Assembly: GCA_009778415.1 (NCBI GenBank)
Contig: WRJV01000326.1
Span: 1 to 16,705 of the forward strand
Origin: Clostridiales bacterium
Lineage (GTDB): Bacteria > Bacillota > Clostridia > Peptostreptococcales > Anaerovoracaceae
Direction of reading: 5' to 3'
Length of the DNA: 16,705 nt
The translations under genes and the position numbers were made by a program. Under the pieces are notes generated by a model, which had not been told where the DNA came from, ran no database searches, and was given only the letters and a program-made list of their open reading frames with translations. Shown here piece by piece: positions 7,960 to 14,862 of the stretch. Each line of letters starts with the position of its first letter. Position 1 is the first letter of the stretch.

Positions 7960-8145
7960 TTACCAGCTTGCTTTTTTCACGCCCGGAATTTCCCCTTTGT
8001 AGGCAAGCTCTCTGAAACAAACGCGGCATATTCCGTATTTTTTTAAAACTGAATGCGGCCTTCCGCAGATCCTGCACCTTGTATATGCGCGCGAAGGAAA
8101 CTTCGGTTTCCTCTGCTGCTTAATCTTGAGAGATGTTTTTGCCAT
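7960..8145 (-). CDS. rpsN: 30S ribosomal protein S14, zinc type (S14Z)
   Basis: Head protein of the small subunit, essential for late assembly. It has 61 residues, the short zinc form, with C24, C27, C40 and C43 (CRIC, then CRVC) binding zinc, against about 90-100 residues in the zinc-free paralogue. It starts MAKTSLKIKQQRKPKF and ends GVKKASW. It follows rplE by 9 nt, with the rplE TAG merging into the AGGAGG site. Only this zinc form is seen in the window; a zinc-free copy elsewhere cannot be excluded. Confidence 0.97.
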   Translation of the reverse strand: MAKTSLKIKQQRKPKFPSRAYTRCRICGRPHSVLKKYGICRVCFRELAYKGEIPGVKKASW

Positions 8146-8154
8146 AATCCCCTC

Positions 8155-8697
8155 CTACTTCTCGAACGGCATGCCCAGCAGCGACAGAAGCGACGCCGCT
8201 TCCTCGTCTGTCTTTGCCGTAGTTGTGAATACTATGTTCATGCCTTTAATCTTGTCGACTTTATCATAATTGATTTCAGGGAATATCAGCTGCTCCTTGA
8301 TGCCCATTGAGTAGTTGCCCCTTCCGTCAAACGAATTCTTGCTGACGCCTTTGAAGTCCCTCACCCTCGGAAGAGCGATGTTGAAAAACTTGTCCGCGAA
8401 CTCATACATGTTGTCGCCTCTCAAAGTGACCTTGGCTCCCACAGGCATGCCCTGCCTGACCTTGAAATTGGCGATCGACTTCCTAGCCTTGGTCACGACC
8501 GGCCTTTGCCCTGTTATGAGCGAGATTTCCTCTACTGCCGTCTCCATCATTTTCGGGTTGTCCTTGGCTTCGCCAAGCCCCATGTTGATGGTGATCTTGT
8601 CCAGCTTTGGCACTTCCATAACGTTTTTGTACTGGAATTTGTCGATCAGCGCCTTAAAAGCTTCATTGTTGTATATTTCTCTTAACCTTGCCGCCAA
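8155..8697 (-). CDS. rplE: 50S ribosomal protein L5
   Basis: Binds 5S rRNA in the central protuberance and touches the P-site tRNA. It has 180 residues, the family length. Motifs include YKNVMEVPKLDKITINMGLG, the P-site loop region RQGMPVGAKVTLRG, ALPRVRDFKGVSKNSFDGRG and the end SLLSLLGMPFEK. The 17-nt spacer after rplX carries a GGAGGAG site. Order L14-L24-L5-S14 is standard. Confidence 0.98.
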   Translation of the reverse strand: MAARLREIYNNEAFKALIDKFQYKNVMEVPKLDKITINMGLGEAKDNPKMMETAVEEISLITGQRPVVTKARKSIANFKVRQGMPVGAKVTLRGDNMYEFADKFFNIALPRVRDFKGVSKNSFDGRGNYSMGIKEQLIFPEINYDKVDKIKGMNIVFTTTAKTDEEAASLLSLLGMPFEK

Positions 8698-8714
8698 AAC
8701 CGTCTCCTCCTTTC

Positions 8715-9020
8715 TTAATCTATTATTGCGCCGGTTTTCTTTGCTACCCTGACCTTTTCACCATGGTCAATCGTATACCCGATCCTTGTCGGCGCATTTG
8801 CCTTCTTGTCAAAGTACATAACGTTTGACACATGGATTGGCCCTTCCTGGTGCTTGATCTCCGCCTTGACTTGCCGCGTTTGCTTTTGGTGCTTAGTCTG
8901 CATGTTAACGCCTTCGACTATGACCCTGTTGTCCTTCGGTATGGCCTTCAGGACTTTCCCTTTTTTGCCTTTGTCCTTGCCGGAAATCACCATAACTACA
9001 TCGTTTTTCCTTATTTTCAT
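8715..9020 (-). CDS. rplX: 50S ribosomal protein L24
   Basis: Assembly-initiator protein binding the 5' end of 23S rRNA and lying beside the polypeptide exit. It has 101 residues with a KOW motif in the first 35 (NDVVMVISGKDKGKKGKVLK) and the central RVIVEGVNMQTKH. The ATG is preceded by a GGAGG site in the 13-nt spacer after rplN. No unusual extension is seen. Confidence 0.97.
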   Translation of the reverse strand: MKIRKNDVVMVISGKDKGKKGKVLKAIPKDNRVIVEGVNMQTKHQKQTRQVKAEIKHQEGPIHVSNVMYFDKKANAPTRIGYTIDHGEKVRVAKKTGAIID

Positions 9021-9033
9021 CCCGTTACACCTC

Positions 9034-9402
9034 CTACAGAACTTCCGGCGCCAGCGATACGATCTTCATGAAGCTCTTTTCTCTAAGCTCCCTGGCTACA
9101 GGCCCGAAAATGCGCGTCCCAACAGGATTTTTGTCCTCTTTGATAATAACTGCTGCGTTCTGGTCGAACTTCACGTAACTGCCGTCAGGCCTCCTCGCGC
9201 CATGCTTGGTCCTGACGATGACGGCTTTGACCACTTCTCCCTTTTTGACTACGCCGCCCGGGGTCGCTTCTTTTACGGCACAGACAATGATGTCGCCTAT
9301 GTTTGCGTACTTGCGGCTGGTGCCCCCAAGTATGCGGATGCACAAAAGCTCCTTCGCACCTGAATTGTCGGCAACCCTCAACCTGCTTTCTGTCTGAATC
9401 AT
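9034..9402 (-). CDS. rplN: 50S ribosomal protein L14
   Basis: Large-subunit protein forming an intersubunit bridge and the contact for the silencing factor RsfS. It has 122 residues, the universal length. The signature RVADNSGAKELLCIRILGG and the central VVKAVIVRTKHGARRPDGS and GTRIFGPVARELREK are all present. It is 15 nt after rpsQ with a GGAGG site, and marks the usual S10/spc junction; no promoter or terminator stands out in that short spacer, so the two operons look fused here. Confidence 0.98.
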   Translation of the reverse strand: MIQTESRLRVADNSGAKELLCIRILGGTSRKYANIGDIIVCAVKEATPGGVVKKGEVVKAVIVRTKHGARRPDGSYVKFDQNAAVIIKEDKNPVGTRIFGPVARELREKSFMKIVSLAPEVL

Positions 9403-9417
9403 AATTCGGCGCCTCCT

Positions 9418-9678
9418 TTACTTCACTTTTTCTACGATGTTGACAAGCCGCCACCTCTTGTCCTTTGACAGCGGCCTCGTCTCCATTATTCTTACTTTAT
9501 CGCCAATATTGCATTCGTTGTTTTCATCGTGGGCCTTGAGCTTCTTCGTTCTCTTCACAGCTTTTCCATAAAGGGAATGTCTTACGAAGTCTTCGATTGC
9601 CACCACTACCGTCTTGTCCATTTTGTCGCTCACAACGACGCCGACCTTTGTCTTTCTCCTGTTTCTTTCAACTGTCAT
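9418..9678 (-). CDS. rpsQ: 30S ribosomal protein S17
   Basis: OB-fold protein binding the 5' domain of 16S rRNA. It has 86 residues: RNRRKTKVGVVVSDKMDKTV, RHSLYGKAVKRTKKLKAHDE and the signature GDKVRIMETRPLSKDKRWRL. It follows rpmC by 17 nt with an AAGGAGG site and is the last gene of the classical S10 set. Confidence 0.97.
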   Translation of the reverse strand: MTVERNRRKTKVGVVVSDKMDKTVVVAIEDFVRHSLYGKAVKRTKKLKAHDENNECNIGDKVRIMETRPLSKDKRWRLVNIVEKVK

Positions 9679-9695
9679 ATTACACCCTCCTTTCC

Positions 9696-9899
9696 TCAGC
9701 CTTGAACGTTTTTGAGTTCGTTTTCTCTTATGATAGTTTTGACCCTAGCGATTTCTTTTTTAACCAACCTCATTTTGATGGGGTTTTCGAGCTGGCCTGT
9801 CACGTGCTGGAACCTCAAGTTGAACAATTCGTTTTTCTTTTTCTTGAGTTCGGCATTTAGCTCAGCTTCTGTCAATTCCCTCATTTTACTCAATTCCAT
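9696..9899 (-). CDS. rpmC: 50S ribosomal protein L29
   Basis: Helical-hairpin protein at the polypeptide exit, part of the docking site for trigger factor and SRP with L23. It has 67 residues with KMRELTEAELNAELKKKK, ELFNLRFQHVTGQLENP and VKKEIARVKTIIRE. Its ATG overlaps the rplP stop by one base (TAATG), so its translation is probably coupled to L16. Confidence 0.96.
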   Translation of the reverse strand: MELSKMRELTEAELNAELKKKKNELFNLRFQHVTGQLENPIKMRLVKKEIARVKTIIRENELKNVQG

Positions 9900-10348
9900 T
9901 ATGCTTCACCACCCACATCTTTCTTTTTTTCGCCATTCTCTTCGCCTTTAGCGACAAATTTACATTTTATAGGCAGTTTATGGGACGCAAGCCTCATGGC
10001 TTCTTTGGCTTTGTCTTCTGAAACTCCGTCTATTTCAAACATAACCCTTCCCGGTTTGACGACGGCTACCCAGTATTCGGGCGCTCCCTTGCCGGAACCC
10101 ATACGCACTTCGGCGGGTTTTTTTGTAACCGATTTGTGGGGAAATATTTTGATGTATACCTTGCCGCCTCTCTTTATCGACCTTGTCATCGCAATCCTGG
10201 CGGATTCGATCTGGTTGGAGGTGATCCACCCGCATTCCTGCGCCACAAGGCCGTAAGCTCCGTAGGTAACCGTGTTGCCCTTTGTCGACACGCCCTTCAT
10301 CCTGCCCCTGTGGACTCTTCTGCGTTTAACGCGTTTTGGCATCAACAT
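9899..10348 (-). CDS. rplP: 50S ribosomal protein L16
   Basis: Late-assembly protein contacting A-site tRNA and needed for peptidyl-transferase activity. It has 149 residues, slightly longer than the common 137-145. It starts MLMPKRVKRRRVHRGRMKG and contains TSNQIESARIAMTRSIKRGG, signatures VRMGSGKGAPEYWVAVVKPG and the LASHKLPIKCKFV segment. The last 15 or so residues (EENGEKKKDVGGEA) are a charged tail. ATG 10348 is 8 nt after AAGGAG; ATG 10342 is less well spaced. Ends in a one-base overlap with rpmC. Confidence 0.97.
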   Translation of the reverse strand: MLMPKRVKRRRVHRGRMKGVSTKGNTVTYGAYGLVAQECGWITSNQIESARIAMTRSIKRGGKVYIKIFPHKSVTKKPAEVRMGSGKGAPEYWVAVVKPGRVMFEIDGVSEDKAKEAMRLASHKLPIKCKFVAKGEENGEKKKDVGGEA

Positions 10349-10375
10349 CGCTGTCTCTCCTTTCTTACCCTCTGT

Positions 10376-11353
10376 CTATTGGTCAGTCTCGGCAGGAGCC
10401 GGGGCTGCTGCCTGAACTTGATCCGCTGATTGCGGTGAATCTTCTCTGGCTACCTGTGCAGGTGCGGTTTTTACCGTCTTTTTCATCCTCGGGTTGACCG
10501 CTTTCGGCAGCTCAGGCTTTCCGTCCCTCATGTCACGCCTGTCGCCGTCCCTGTCTCTTCTGGGCGGCCTGTCGCCGTCCCGGTTGTCCCTCCTGGGCGG
10601 CCTGTCGCCGTCCCTGTCCCTTCTGGGCGGCCTGTCGCCGTCCCTCCTCGGTTTCCTGTCGCCGTCCCTCCTCGGAGGCCTCCCCTCGGTTTTTTCGTCA
10701 GGGACTGCGCTTTGAAGCCCTTTGTCGAGTATCTCTCCGTGGTTTATCCATACCTTTACGCCGAGCCTCCCGTAGGTGGTGTCAGCCTCGCAAAAACCGT
10801 AGTCGATGTCTGCTCTGAGCGTGTGGAGAGGCACGTTGCCTTCGCTGTATTTTTCGCTCCTGGCGATTTCCGCGCCGCCGAGCCTTCCCGATACGAGGAC
10901 CTTTATGCCCTTCGCTCCCGCTTTCATGGTCCTGCCGATGGCCTGCTTCATGGCCCTCCTGAAAGATATCCTCTTTTCGAGAGCCTGCGCTATGCTTTCT
11001 GCCGTCAGCTGGGCGTCGAGCTCCGGCCTTCTCACTTCAACTATGTTGATGAAGGTTGTCCTCTTAGTGAGATTTTCGATTTCCGCTTTGAGTTCATCGA
11101 TGCCGCTGCCGGTGCGCCCGATCACCATGCCAGGCTTCGCGGTCATCACCGTAATCCTGATCTGGTTGTTTGCCTTCCGTTCGATCAGTATCCGCGACAC
11201 TCCAGCTATGTAAAGCCTCTTTTTTATGAACTTTCTGACTTCGTTGTCTTCTATAAGGTAGTTTGCGAAATTTTTCGAATCTGCATACCACTTTGAATCC
11301 CAGTCCTTTATAATGCCCACCCTAAGACCGTGAGGGCTTACTTTCTGACCCAT
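10376..11353 (-). CDS. rpsC: 30S ribosomal protein S3 with long Arg/Asp-repeat C-terminal extension
   Basis: Head protein which, with S4 and S5, forms the mRNA entry channel and helicase centre. Residues 1-212 are a complete S3: GQKVSPHGLRVGIIKDWDS, a type II KH domain with GMVIGRTGSGID (75-86), and the C-terminal domain with signature SGRLGGAEIARSE ending at VKVWINHGE. Residues 213-325 are extra, since bacterial S3 is usually 210-235. Residues 225-278 hold imperfect repeats of the type PPRRDRDGDR, and 279-325 are Lys/Ala/Pro/Gln-rich, ending PAPAETDQ. The extension is in frame, ends at a normal stop and is followed after 27 nt by rplP, so it is not read-through of a neighbouring gene. Its function is unknown. 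Confidence 0.97.
   Translation of the reverse strand: MGQKVSPHGLRVGIIKDWDSKWYADSKNFANYLIEDNEVRKFIKKRLYIAGVSRILIERKANNQIRITVMTAKPGMVIGRTGSGIDELKAEIENLTKRTTFINIVEVRRPELDAQLTAESIAQALEKRISFRRAMKQAIGRTMKAGAKGIKVLVSGRLGGAEIARSEKYSEGNVPLHTLRADIDYGFCEADTTYGRLGVKVWINHGEILDKGLQSAVPDEKTEGRPPRRDGDRKPRRDGDRPPRRDRDGDRPPRRDNRDGDRPPRRDRDGDRRDMRDGKPELPKAVNPRMKKTVKTAPAQVAREDSPQSADQVQAAAPAPAETDQ
10538..10667. repeat. Imperfect in-frame tandem repeats inside rpsC
   Basis: The plus-strand 13-mer CCTGTCGCCGTCC occurs five times, starting at 10538, 10568, 10601, 10631 and 10655. Spacings are 30, 33, 30 and 24 nt, all multiples of three. On the coding (minus) strand each copy encodes RDGDR or GDRP-type sequence, and most are preceded by a block for PPRRD. 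The repeats keep frame and differ in unit length, as expected from slippage or unequal recombination under coding selection. Confidence 0.9.
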
Positions 11354-11366
11354 TCAATGAAACCTC

Positions 11367-11708
11367 CTATTCCTTGTTTTTTTCTTTAAGCGTTACGCCA
11401 ACGTGGCTGCTTCTCTTCAATATCATCATTGCCCTGCCCTGTGCGCCGGCGCGCCACCTCTTCATTGTCGGTCCTTTGTGGGCATAGACTTCAGCTACGT
11501 ATAAATCGTCAGGATTCAGGTCAAAGTTGTTTTCAGCGTTGGCGGCGGCTGACTTGACAACTTTTTCGACGATTACTGACCCTTTGCCCGGAGTGAATTT
11601 CAAAATCGTAAGCGCCTCTTTTAAGTCTTTGCCCCTTACTAGGTTTACGACCGGCTTGAGCTTAATAGGAGACATCCTTACATATTTAGCAACAGCTCTT
11701 GCTTCCAT
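11367..11708 (-). CDS. rplV: 50S ribosomal protein L22
   Basis: Large-subunit protein whose beta-hairpin lines the exit tunnel beside L4; the macrolide-resistance site of the family. It has 113 residues with RAVAKYVRMSPIKLKPVVN at the start, ENNFDLNPDDLYVAEVYAHK in the middle and the tunnel hairpin KGPTMKRWRAGAQGRA at about 83-98. The usual signature with RAMMILKRSSHV follows. Starts 18 nt after rpsS; its TAG stop merges with the AGGAGG of rpsC. Confidence 0.97.
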   Translation of the reverse strand: MEARAVAKYVRMSPIKLKPVVNLVRGKDLKEALTILKFTPGKGSVIVEKVVKSAAANAENNFDLNPDDLYVAEVYAHKGPTMKRWRAGAQGRAMMILKRSSHVGVTLKEKNKE

Positions 11709-11726
11709 CTTTGTGTTCTCCTTCCC

Positions 11727-12011
11727 TTACTTTTTCTTGACTTTTGACGTTTTGTCCGCAGCATGGCCTCTGTAAGTCCTTGTTGGCGCAAATTCTCCAA
11801 GCCTGTGCCCCACCATGTCTTCTGTAATGTACACCGGAACATGTTTTTTGCCGTCGTGCACCGCTATCGTATGCCCCACCATTTGTGGGAATATCGTCGA
11901 TGGCCGGGACCATGTCTTAATGACTTTCTTCTCGTTAGCCGCGTTCATCTCGTCTATGTGCCTGAGCAGCTTGGCGTTTACGAAAGGACCCTTTTTAAGC
12001 GATCTACCCAT
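11727..12011 (-). CDS. rpsS: 30S ribosomal protein S19
   Basis: Head protein that forms a complex with S13 and contacts the A-site and intersubunit bridge. It has 94 residues beginning MGRSLKKGPFVNAKLL, with the signature KHVPVYITEDMVGHRLGEF and FAPTRTYRGHAADK. A TAGGAAGGAGC-like site occupies the 15-nt spacer after rplB. Confidence 0.98.
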   Translation of the reverse strand: MGRSLKKGPFVNAKLLRHIDEMNAANEKKVIKTWSRPSTIFPQMVGHTIAVHDGKKHVPVYITEDMVGHRLGEFAPTRTYRGHAADKTSKVKKK

Positions 12012-12026
12012 TATCTATGCTCCTTC

Positions 12027-12860
12027 CTATTTTTCTTTTCTGTTCTTGACAATATATTTGTTTGAGTCTTTGTTTTTCTTCCTGGTCTTGTACCCGAGCG
12101 CCGGCTTGCCCCACGGGGTGACCGGCCCTACCCGGCCAATTCCGGCTTTTCCTTCCCCTCCTCCGTGAGGGTGGTCGCACGGGTTCATTACGGAACCCCT
12201 CACCGTAGGCTTGATGCCCATGTGCCGCTTCCTTCCAGCCTTGCCTATCTTGATGTTCTCATGGTCGATGTTGCCGACCTCGCCCACCGTAGCCCTGCAC
12301 TCGATCCTGACTTTCCTCACTTCTCCGGACGGGAGCCTGACCTGCGCGAAATTGCCTTCTTTCGCCATCAGCTGGGCGCCGTTCCCGGCAGAGCGCACCA
12401 TCTGGCCGCCTTTGCCGATTTTGAGCTCTATGTTGTGTACAATGGTTCCGACCGGGATGTTCTGGAGCGGGAGCGCGTTCCCGATTTTTATGTCTGCGCC
12501 GGGCCCGGACTCGATTGTGTCACCGACCTTTAGTTTGTTTGGCGCCAGTATGTACCTCTTCTCGCCGTCTGCGTAAAATATAAGCGCTATGTTCGCCGAC
12601 CTGTTGGGGTCGTATTCAATCGTCTTGACTTTGCCGGGGACACCGTCTTTGTTTCTCTTGAAGTCTATAATCCTGTACCTGTGCCTTGTGCCTCCCCCTC
12701 GGTGCCTTACCGTAATCACGCCTCTGTTGTTTCTGCCGGAATGCTTCTTCAGCGTCACGGTAAGGGATTTCTCGGGAGTCTTTGCCGTTATCTCCTCAAA
12801 CGTTGATACAGTCATCCCTCGGAGGCCAGGTGTTGTTGGATTGTATTTTTTGATTCCCAT
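12027..12860 (-). CDS. rplB: 50S ribosomal protein L2
   Basis: Core large-subunit protein required for subunit joining and peptidyl transfer. It has 277 residues, the standard size. Motifs include KKHSGRNNRGVITVRHRGGG near 38-57, RIIDFKRNKDGVPGKV and the catalytic-centre loop MNPCDHPHGGGEGK at 225-238. H230 there matches the conserved histidine (E. coli H229). The spacer after rplW is 15 nt with AAAGGAGGGG. No unusual features. Confidence 0.98.
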   Translation of the reverse strand: MGIKKYNPTTPGLRGMTVSTFEEITAKTPEKSLTVTLKKHSGRNNRGVITVRHRGGGTRHRYRIIDFKRNKDGVPGKVKTIEYDPNRSANIALIFYADGEKRYILAPNKLKVGDTIESGPGADIKIGNALPLQNIPVGTIVHNIELKIGKGGQMVRSAGNGAQLMAKEGNFAQVRLPSGEVRKVRIECRATVGEVGNIDHENIKIGKAGRKRHMGIKPTVRGSVMNPCDHPHGGGEGKAGIGRVGPVTPWGKPALGYKTRKKNKDSNKYIVKNRKEK

Positions 12861-12875
12861 CTCTTTCCCCCTCCT

Positions 12876-13166
12876 TTACAGGCCTTTGAAGAACTCGATT
12901 TCCTTACTCTTCGGCGTAAGTGTAACAATCGCTTTCTTCGAGCTTGAGGTCATTCCCACGGACCTCCCCATTTTCTTTACTTTGCCTTTCACGTTCATGA
13001 TGTTCACTTTTTCGATTTCCACTCCGAAAATCTCTTCCAGCGCCAGCTTCACCTGCGTCTTGTTTGAGCCTTTAGCCACCTTGAACGTGTATTTCTTGTT
13101 TGCCGCGTCATCCATGCTCCGTTCAGAAATGACAGGCTTCAGTATTACGTCGTAAGGGGTCTTCAT
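12876..13166 (-). CDS. rplW: 50S ribosomal protein L23
   Basis: Exit-site protein that docks trigger factor and SRP. It has 96 residues: MKTPYDVILKPVISERSM at the start, KYTFKVAKGSNKTQVKLALE, then EIFGVEIEKVNIMNVKGK. The ATG overlaps the rplD stop by one base (TAATG), with GGAGG just inside rplD, which suggests coupled translation of L4 and L23. Confidence 0.97.
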   Translation of the reverse strand: MKTPYDVILKPVISERSMDDAANKKYTFKVAKGSNKTQVKLALEEIFGVEIEKVNIMNVKGKVKKMGRSVGMTSSSKKAIVTLTPKSKEIEFFKGL

Positions 13167-13789
13167 TATGAATACACCTCCTCAATTTTATTTATTGCGT
13201 CTTGAGTGACTATGAAACTCGTGTAATTTACGATTTCATAGACGTTCATCGTCGTCACTAAAGCGGTCCTTACCCCTTGGATGTTGGCCGCCGATCTTAC
13301 CACGTTGTCGTCTTTTTCCGCCATGACAATGAGCGCTTTCTTTGCGGCTTTCACATTGTCCAGCAGTTTGACCATTTCCTTTGTCTTAATCTCTTCAAAT
13401 GACAGCTTGTCAAGGACTATGATTTCGTTTTCTGCCACCTTTGAGGACAATGCCGACTTCATTGCAAGCCTTTTAACCTTCTTCGGCACCGAATATCTGT
13501 AATCCCTGGGCTTTGGCGCGAAAGCCACGCCGCCGCCAACCTGCGACGGGTCCGTCGAGCTTCCCTGCCTGTGCCGCCCGGTTCCCTTTTGCCTGAAAGG
13601 CTTTTTCCCTCCGCCTCTGACTTCGCCCCTGTTTTTGGCCGATTGCGTTCCCTGCCTTTGGTTTGCCAGATAGTTCACTACGACGGCATGCACGGCGTTT
13701 TCATTGGGGGCTATCCCGAATATTTCATCCTTAAGCTCTATTGACCCTGCTTCCTCGCCTGCCATGTTAAGCATTTTAACTGTTGCCAT
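13166..13789 (-). CDS. rplD: 50S ribosomal protein L4
   Basis: Assembly protein whose loop reaches the exit tunnel opposite L22; in E. coli it also represses its own S10 operon. It has 207 residues from MATVKMLNMAG. The tunnel loop GGGKKPFRQKGTGRHRQG is at 59-76 and the globular fold continues through VGGGVAFAPKPRDYRYS. A longer in-frame start at 13918 would overlap rplC and lacks family similarity; ATG 13789 is 8 nt after AAAGGAGG and gives the normal N-terminus. Whether this L4 acts on the rpsJ leader cannot be told from sequence. Confidence 0.97.
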   Translation of the reverse strand: MATVKMLNMAGEEAGSIELKDEIFGIAPNENAVHAVVVNYLANQRQGTQSAKNRGEVRGGGKKPFRQKGTGRHRQGSSTDPSQVGGGVAFAPKPRDYRYSVPKKVKRLAMKSALSSKVAENEIIVLDKLSFEEIKTKEMVKLLDNVKAAKKALIVMAEKDDNVVRSAANIQGVRTALVTTMNVYEIVNYTSFIVTQDAINKIEEVYS

Positions 13790-13820
13790 TTTGTACTTCC
13801 TCCTTTCCGAAACTTGTTCT

Positions 13821-14456
13821 CTATTTGCCTTGGCCCTTGACTGCGTACCGAATGCGCAGCAGCCCGCCTCTTTTCCCGGGCACCGCGCCCTTGACAAGCA
13901 GCAGGTTTCTCTCTTCAATAACTTTGACTAGGACCACGTTCTGAACCGTTACGGTTTCACGGCCCATTCTGCCTGGGCCCGCGTTCCCTTTAAAGACTCT
14001 GGAAGGGTAGGTGCCGGCGGCAAGTGCGCCTGCGAGCCTCTTGTGTTTTGAACCATGCGTCATAGGCCCTCTGTGGTGCCCGTGCCTCTTGATGTTGCCT
14101 TGGGTCCCCTTGCCTTTTGAAATGCCTGTTATGTCGAGCTTCTTCCCCTCTTCAAAAGCGGTAACGTTCAGCACTTGGCCCAGCTCGTAGCTTTCCCCGT
14201 CCTCTGGGGCGAACTCCGCCAAGTGCTTCTTGACGGCAACACCCGCCTTTTTAAAATGCCCGGTAAGCGGTTTGTTGATCCTCTGCGGTTTTGCGTCCTC
14301 AAACCCTATCTGCACTGCGTCGTAGCCGTCGGTCTCAACAGTCTTTATCTGTGTGACCTCGACAGGGCCCGCTTCAATGACCGTCACGGGGATCACTTCC
14401 CCTGCGTCCGTAAAGATTTGGGTCATACCGATTTTTTTTCCCAATAATGTCTTCAT
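13821..14456 (-). CDS. rplC: 50S ribosomal protein L3
   Basis: Early-assembly protein whose central loop approaches the peptidyl-transferase centre. It has 211 residues from MKTLLGKKIGMTQIF, the standard N-terminus. The family signature DITGISKGKGTQG lies near 108-120, then the W-finger region RHGHHRGPMTHGS (124-136) and RVFKGNAGPGRMG (153-165). An extension to 14504 would run through the hairpin-rich spacer and lacks similarity; ATG 14456 is 8 nt after AAGGAG. Confidence 0.97.
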   Translation of the reverse strand: MKTLLGKKIGMTQIFTDAGEVIPVTVIEAGPVEVTQIKTVETDGYDAVQIGFEDAKPQRINKPLTGHFKKAGVAVKKHLAEFAPEDGESYELGQVLNVTAFEEGKKLDITGISKGKGTQGNIKRHGHHRGPMTHGSKHKRLAGALAAGTYPSRVFKGNAGPGRMGRETVTVQNVVLVKVIEERNLLLVKGAVPGKRGGLLRIRYAVKGQGK

Positions 14457-14483
14457 GTTCCTATCTCCTTCTTTCTTACAGCG

Positions 14484-14549
14484 GATTGCTTCAAAATTGA
14501 GCAATCATACTAAGGGGAGCACCCTTCGCAGGCCCGGCTGGGCCGCCTG
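14484..14549 (-). promoter_or_regulatory. Three consecutive hairpins in the rpsJ-rplC spacer
   Basis: The 94-nt spacer between rpsJ and rplC is the longest inside the cluster. In mRNA order it holds three stems. The first is GC-rich, directly after the rpsJ stop (14549-14529: CAGG + CGGC, loop CCA, GCCG, GG bulge, CCTG). The second is AAGGG/CCCTT with a 5-nt loop (14526-14512). The third is a perfect 7-bp stem GATTGCT/AGCAATC with a 9-nt loop (14506-14484). None is followed by a U-tract, so terminators are unlikely. Processing, stability or regulation of rplC translation are possible roles. Confidence 0.5.
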
Positions 14550-14550
14550 T

Positions 14551-14862
14551 TTATAATTTGATCTCGATGTCCACGCCTGCCGGCAGGTCGAGCTTCATTA
14601 ACGAGTCGACTGTCTTGTTGGTAGTGTTCGTTATGTCAATAAGCCTCTTGTGCGTCCTCTGCTCAAACTGCTCCCTGCTGTCTTTGTACTTGTGGACAGC
14701 CCGAAGTATCGTGACTATCTCTTTTTCTGTCGGAAGCGGTATAGGGCCGGCCACGTCTGCCCCGGTTTTCTTCGCCGTTTCTACAATTCTGGCTGCGGAC
14801 TGGTCAAGAGCTTTGTGGTCGTAAGCTTTTAATTTAATCCTGATTTTTTGTTGTTCGCTCAT
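14551..14862 (-). CDS. rpsJ: 30S ribosomal protein S10
   Basis: Head protein of the 30S subunit, also the NusE component of antitermination complexes with NusB. It has 103 residues, the family length. The start is MSEQQKIRIKLKAYDHK; GPIPLPT at 39-45 and the long loop HKYKDSREQFEQRTHKR at 57-73 are diagnostic. It is the first gene of the cluster. The ATG is 7 nt after AGGAGG and follows a leader of about 255 nt from a near-consensus promoter. Confidence 0.98.
   Translation of the reverse strand: MSEQQKIRIKLKAYDHKALDQSAARIVETAKKTGADVAGPIPLPTEKEIVTILRAVHKYKDSREQFEQRTHKRLIDITNTTNKTVDSLMKLDLPAGVDIEIKL

Noticed and set aside
9403..9417. Separate promoter or terminator at the S10/spc junction (rpsQ-rplN)
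   Set aside because: Only 15 nt with a ribosome site; no -10/-35 pair or hairpin seen, so one transcript is simpler.
10494..10715. Plus-strand frame of repeated LSPSLSLLGG over the S3 repeats
   Set aside because: A by-product of the in-frame rpsC repeat array read on the opposite strand; no ribosome site or family.
13790..13918. Longer N-terminus for L4 (43 extra residues)
   Set aside because: Overlaps rplC, lacks L4 similarity, and ATG 13789 has an AAAGGAGG site at the right distance.
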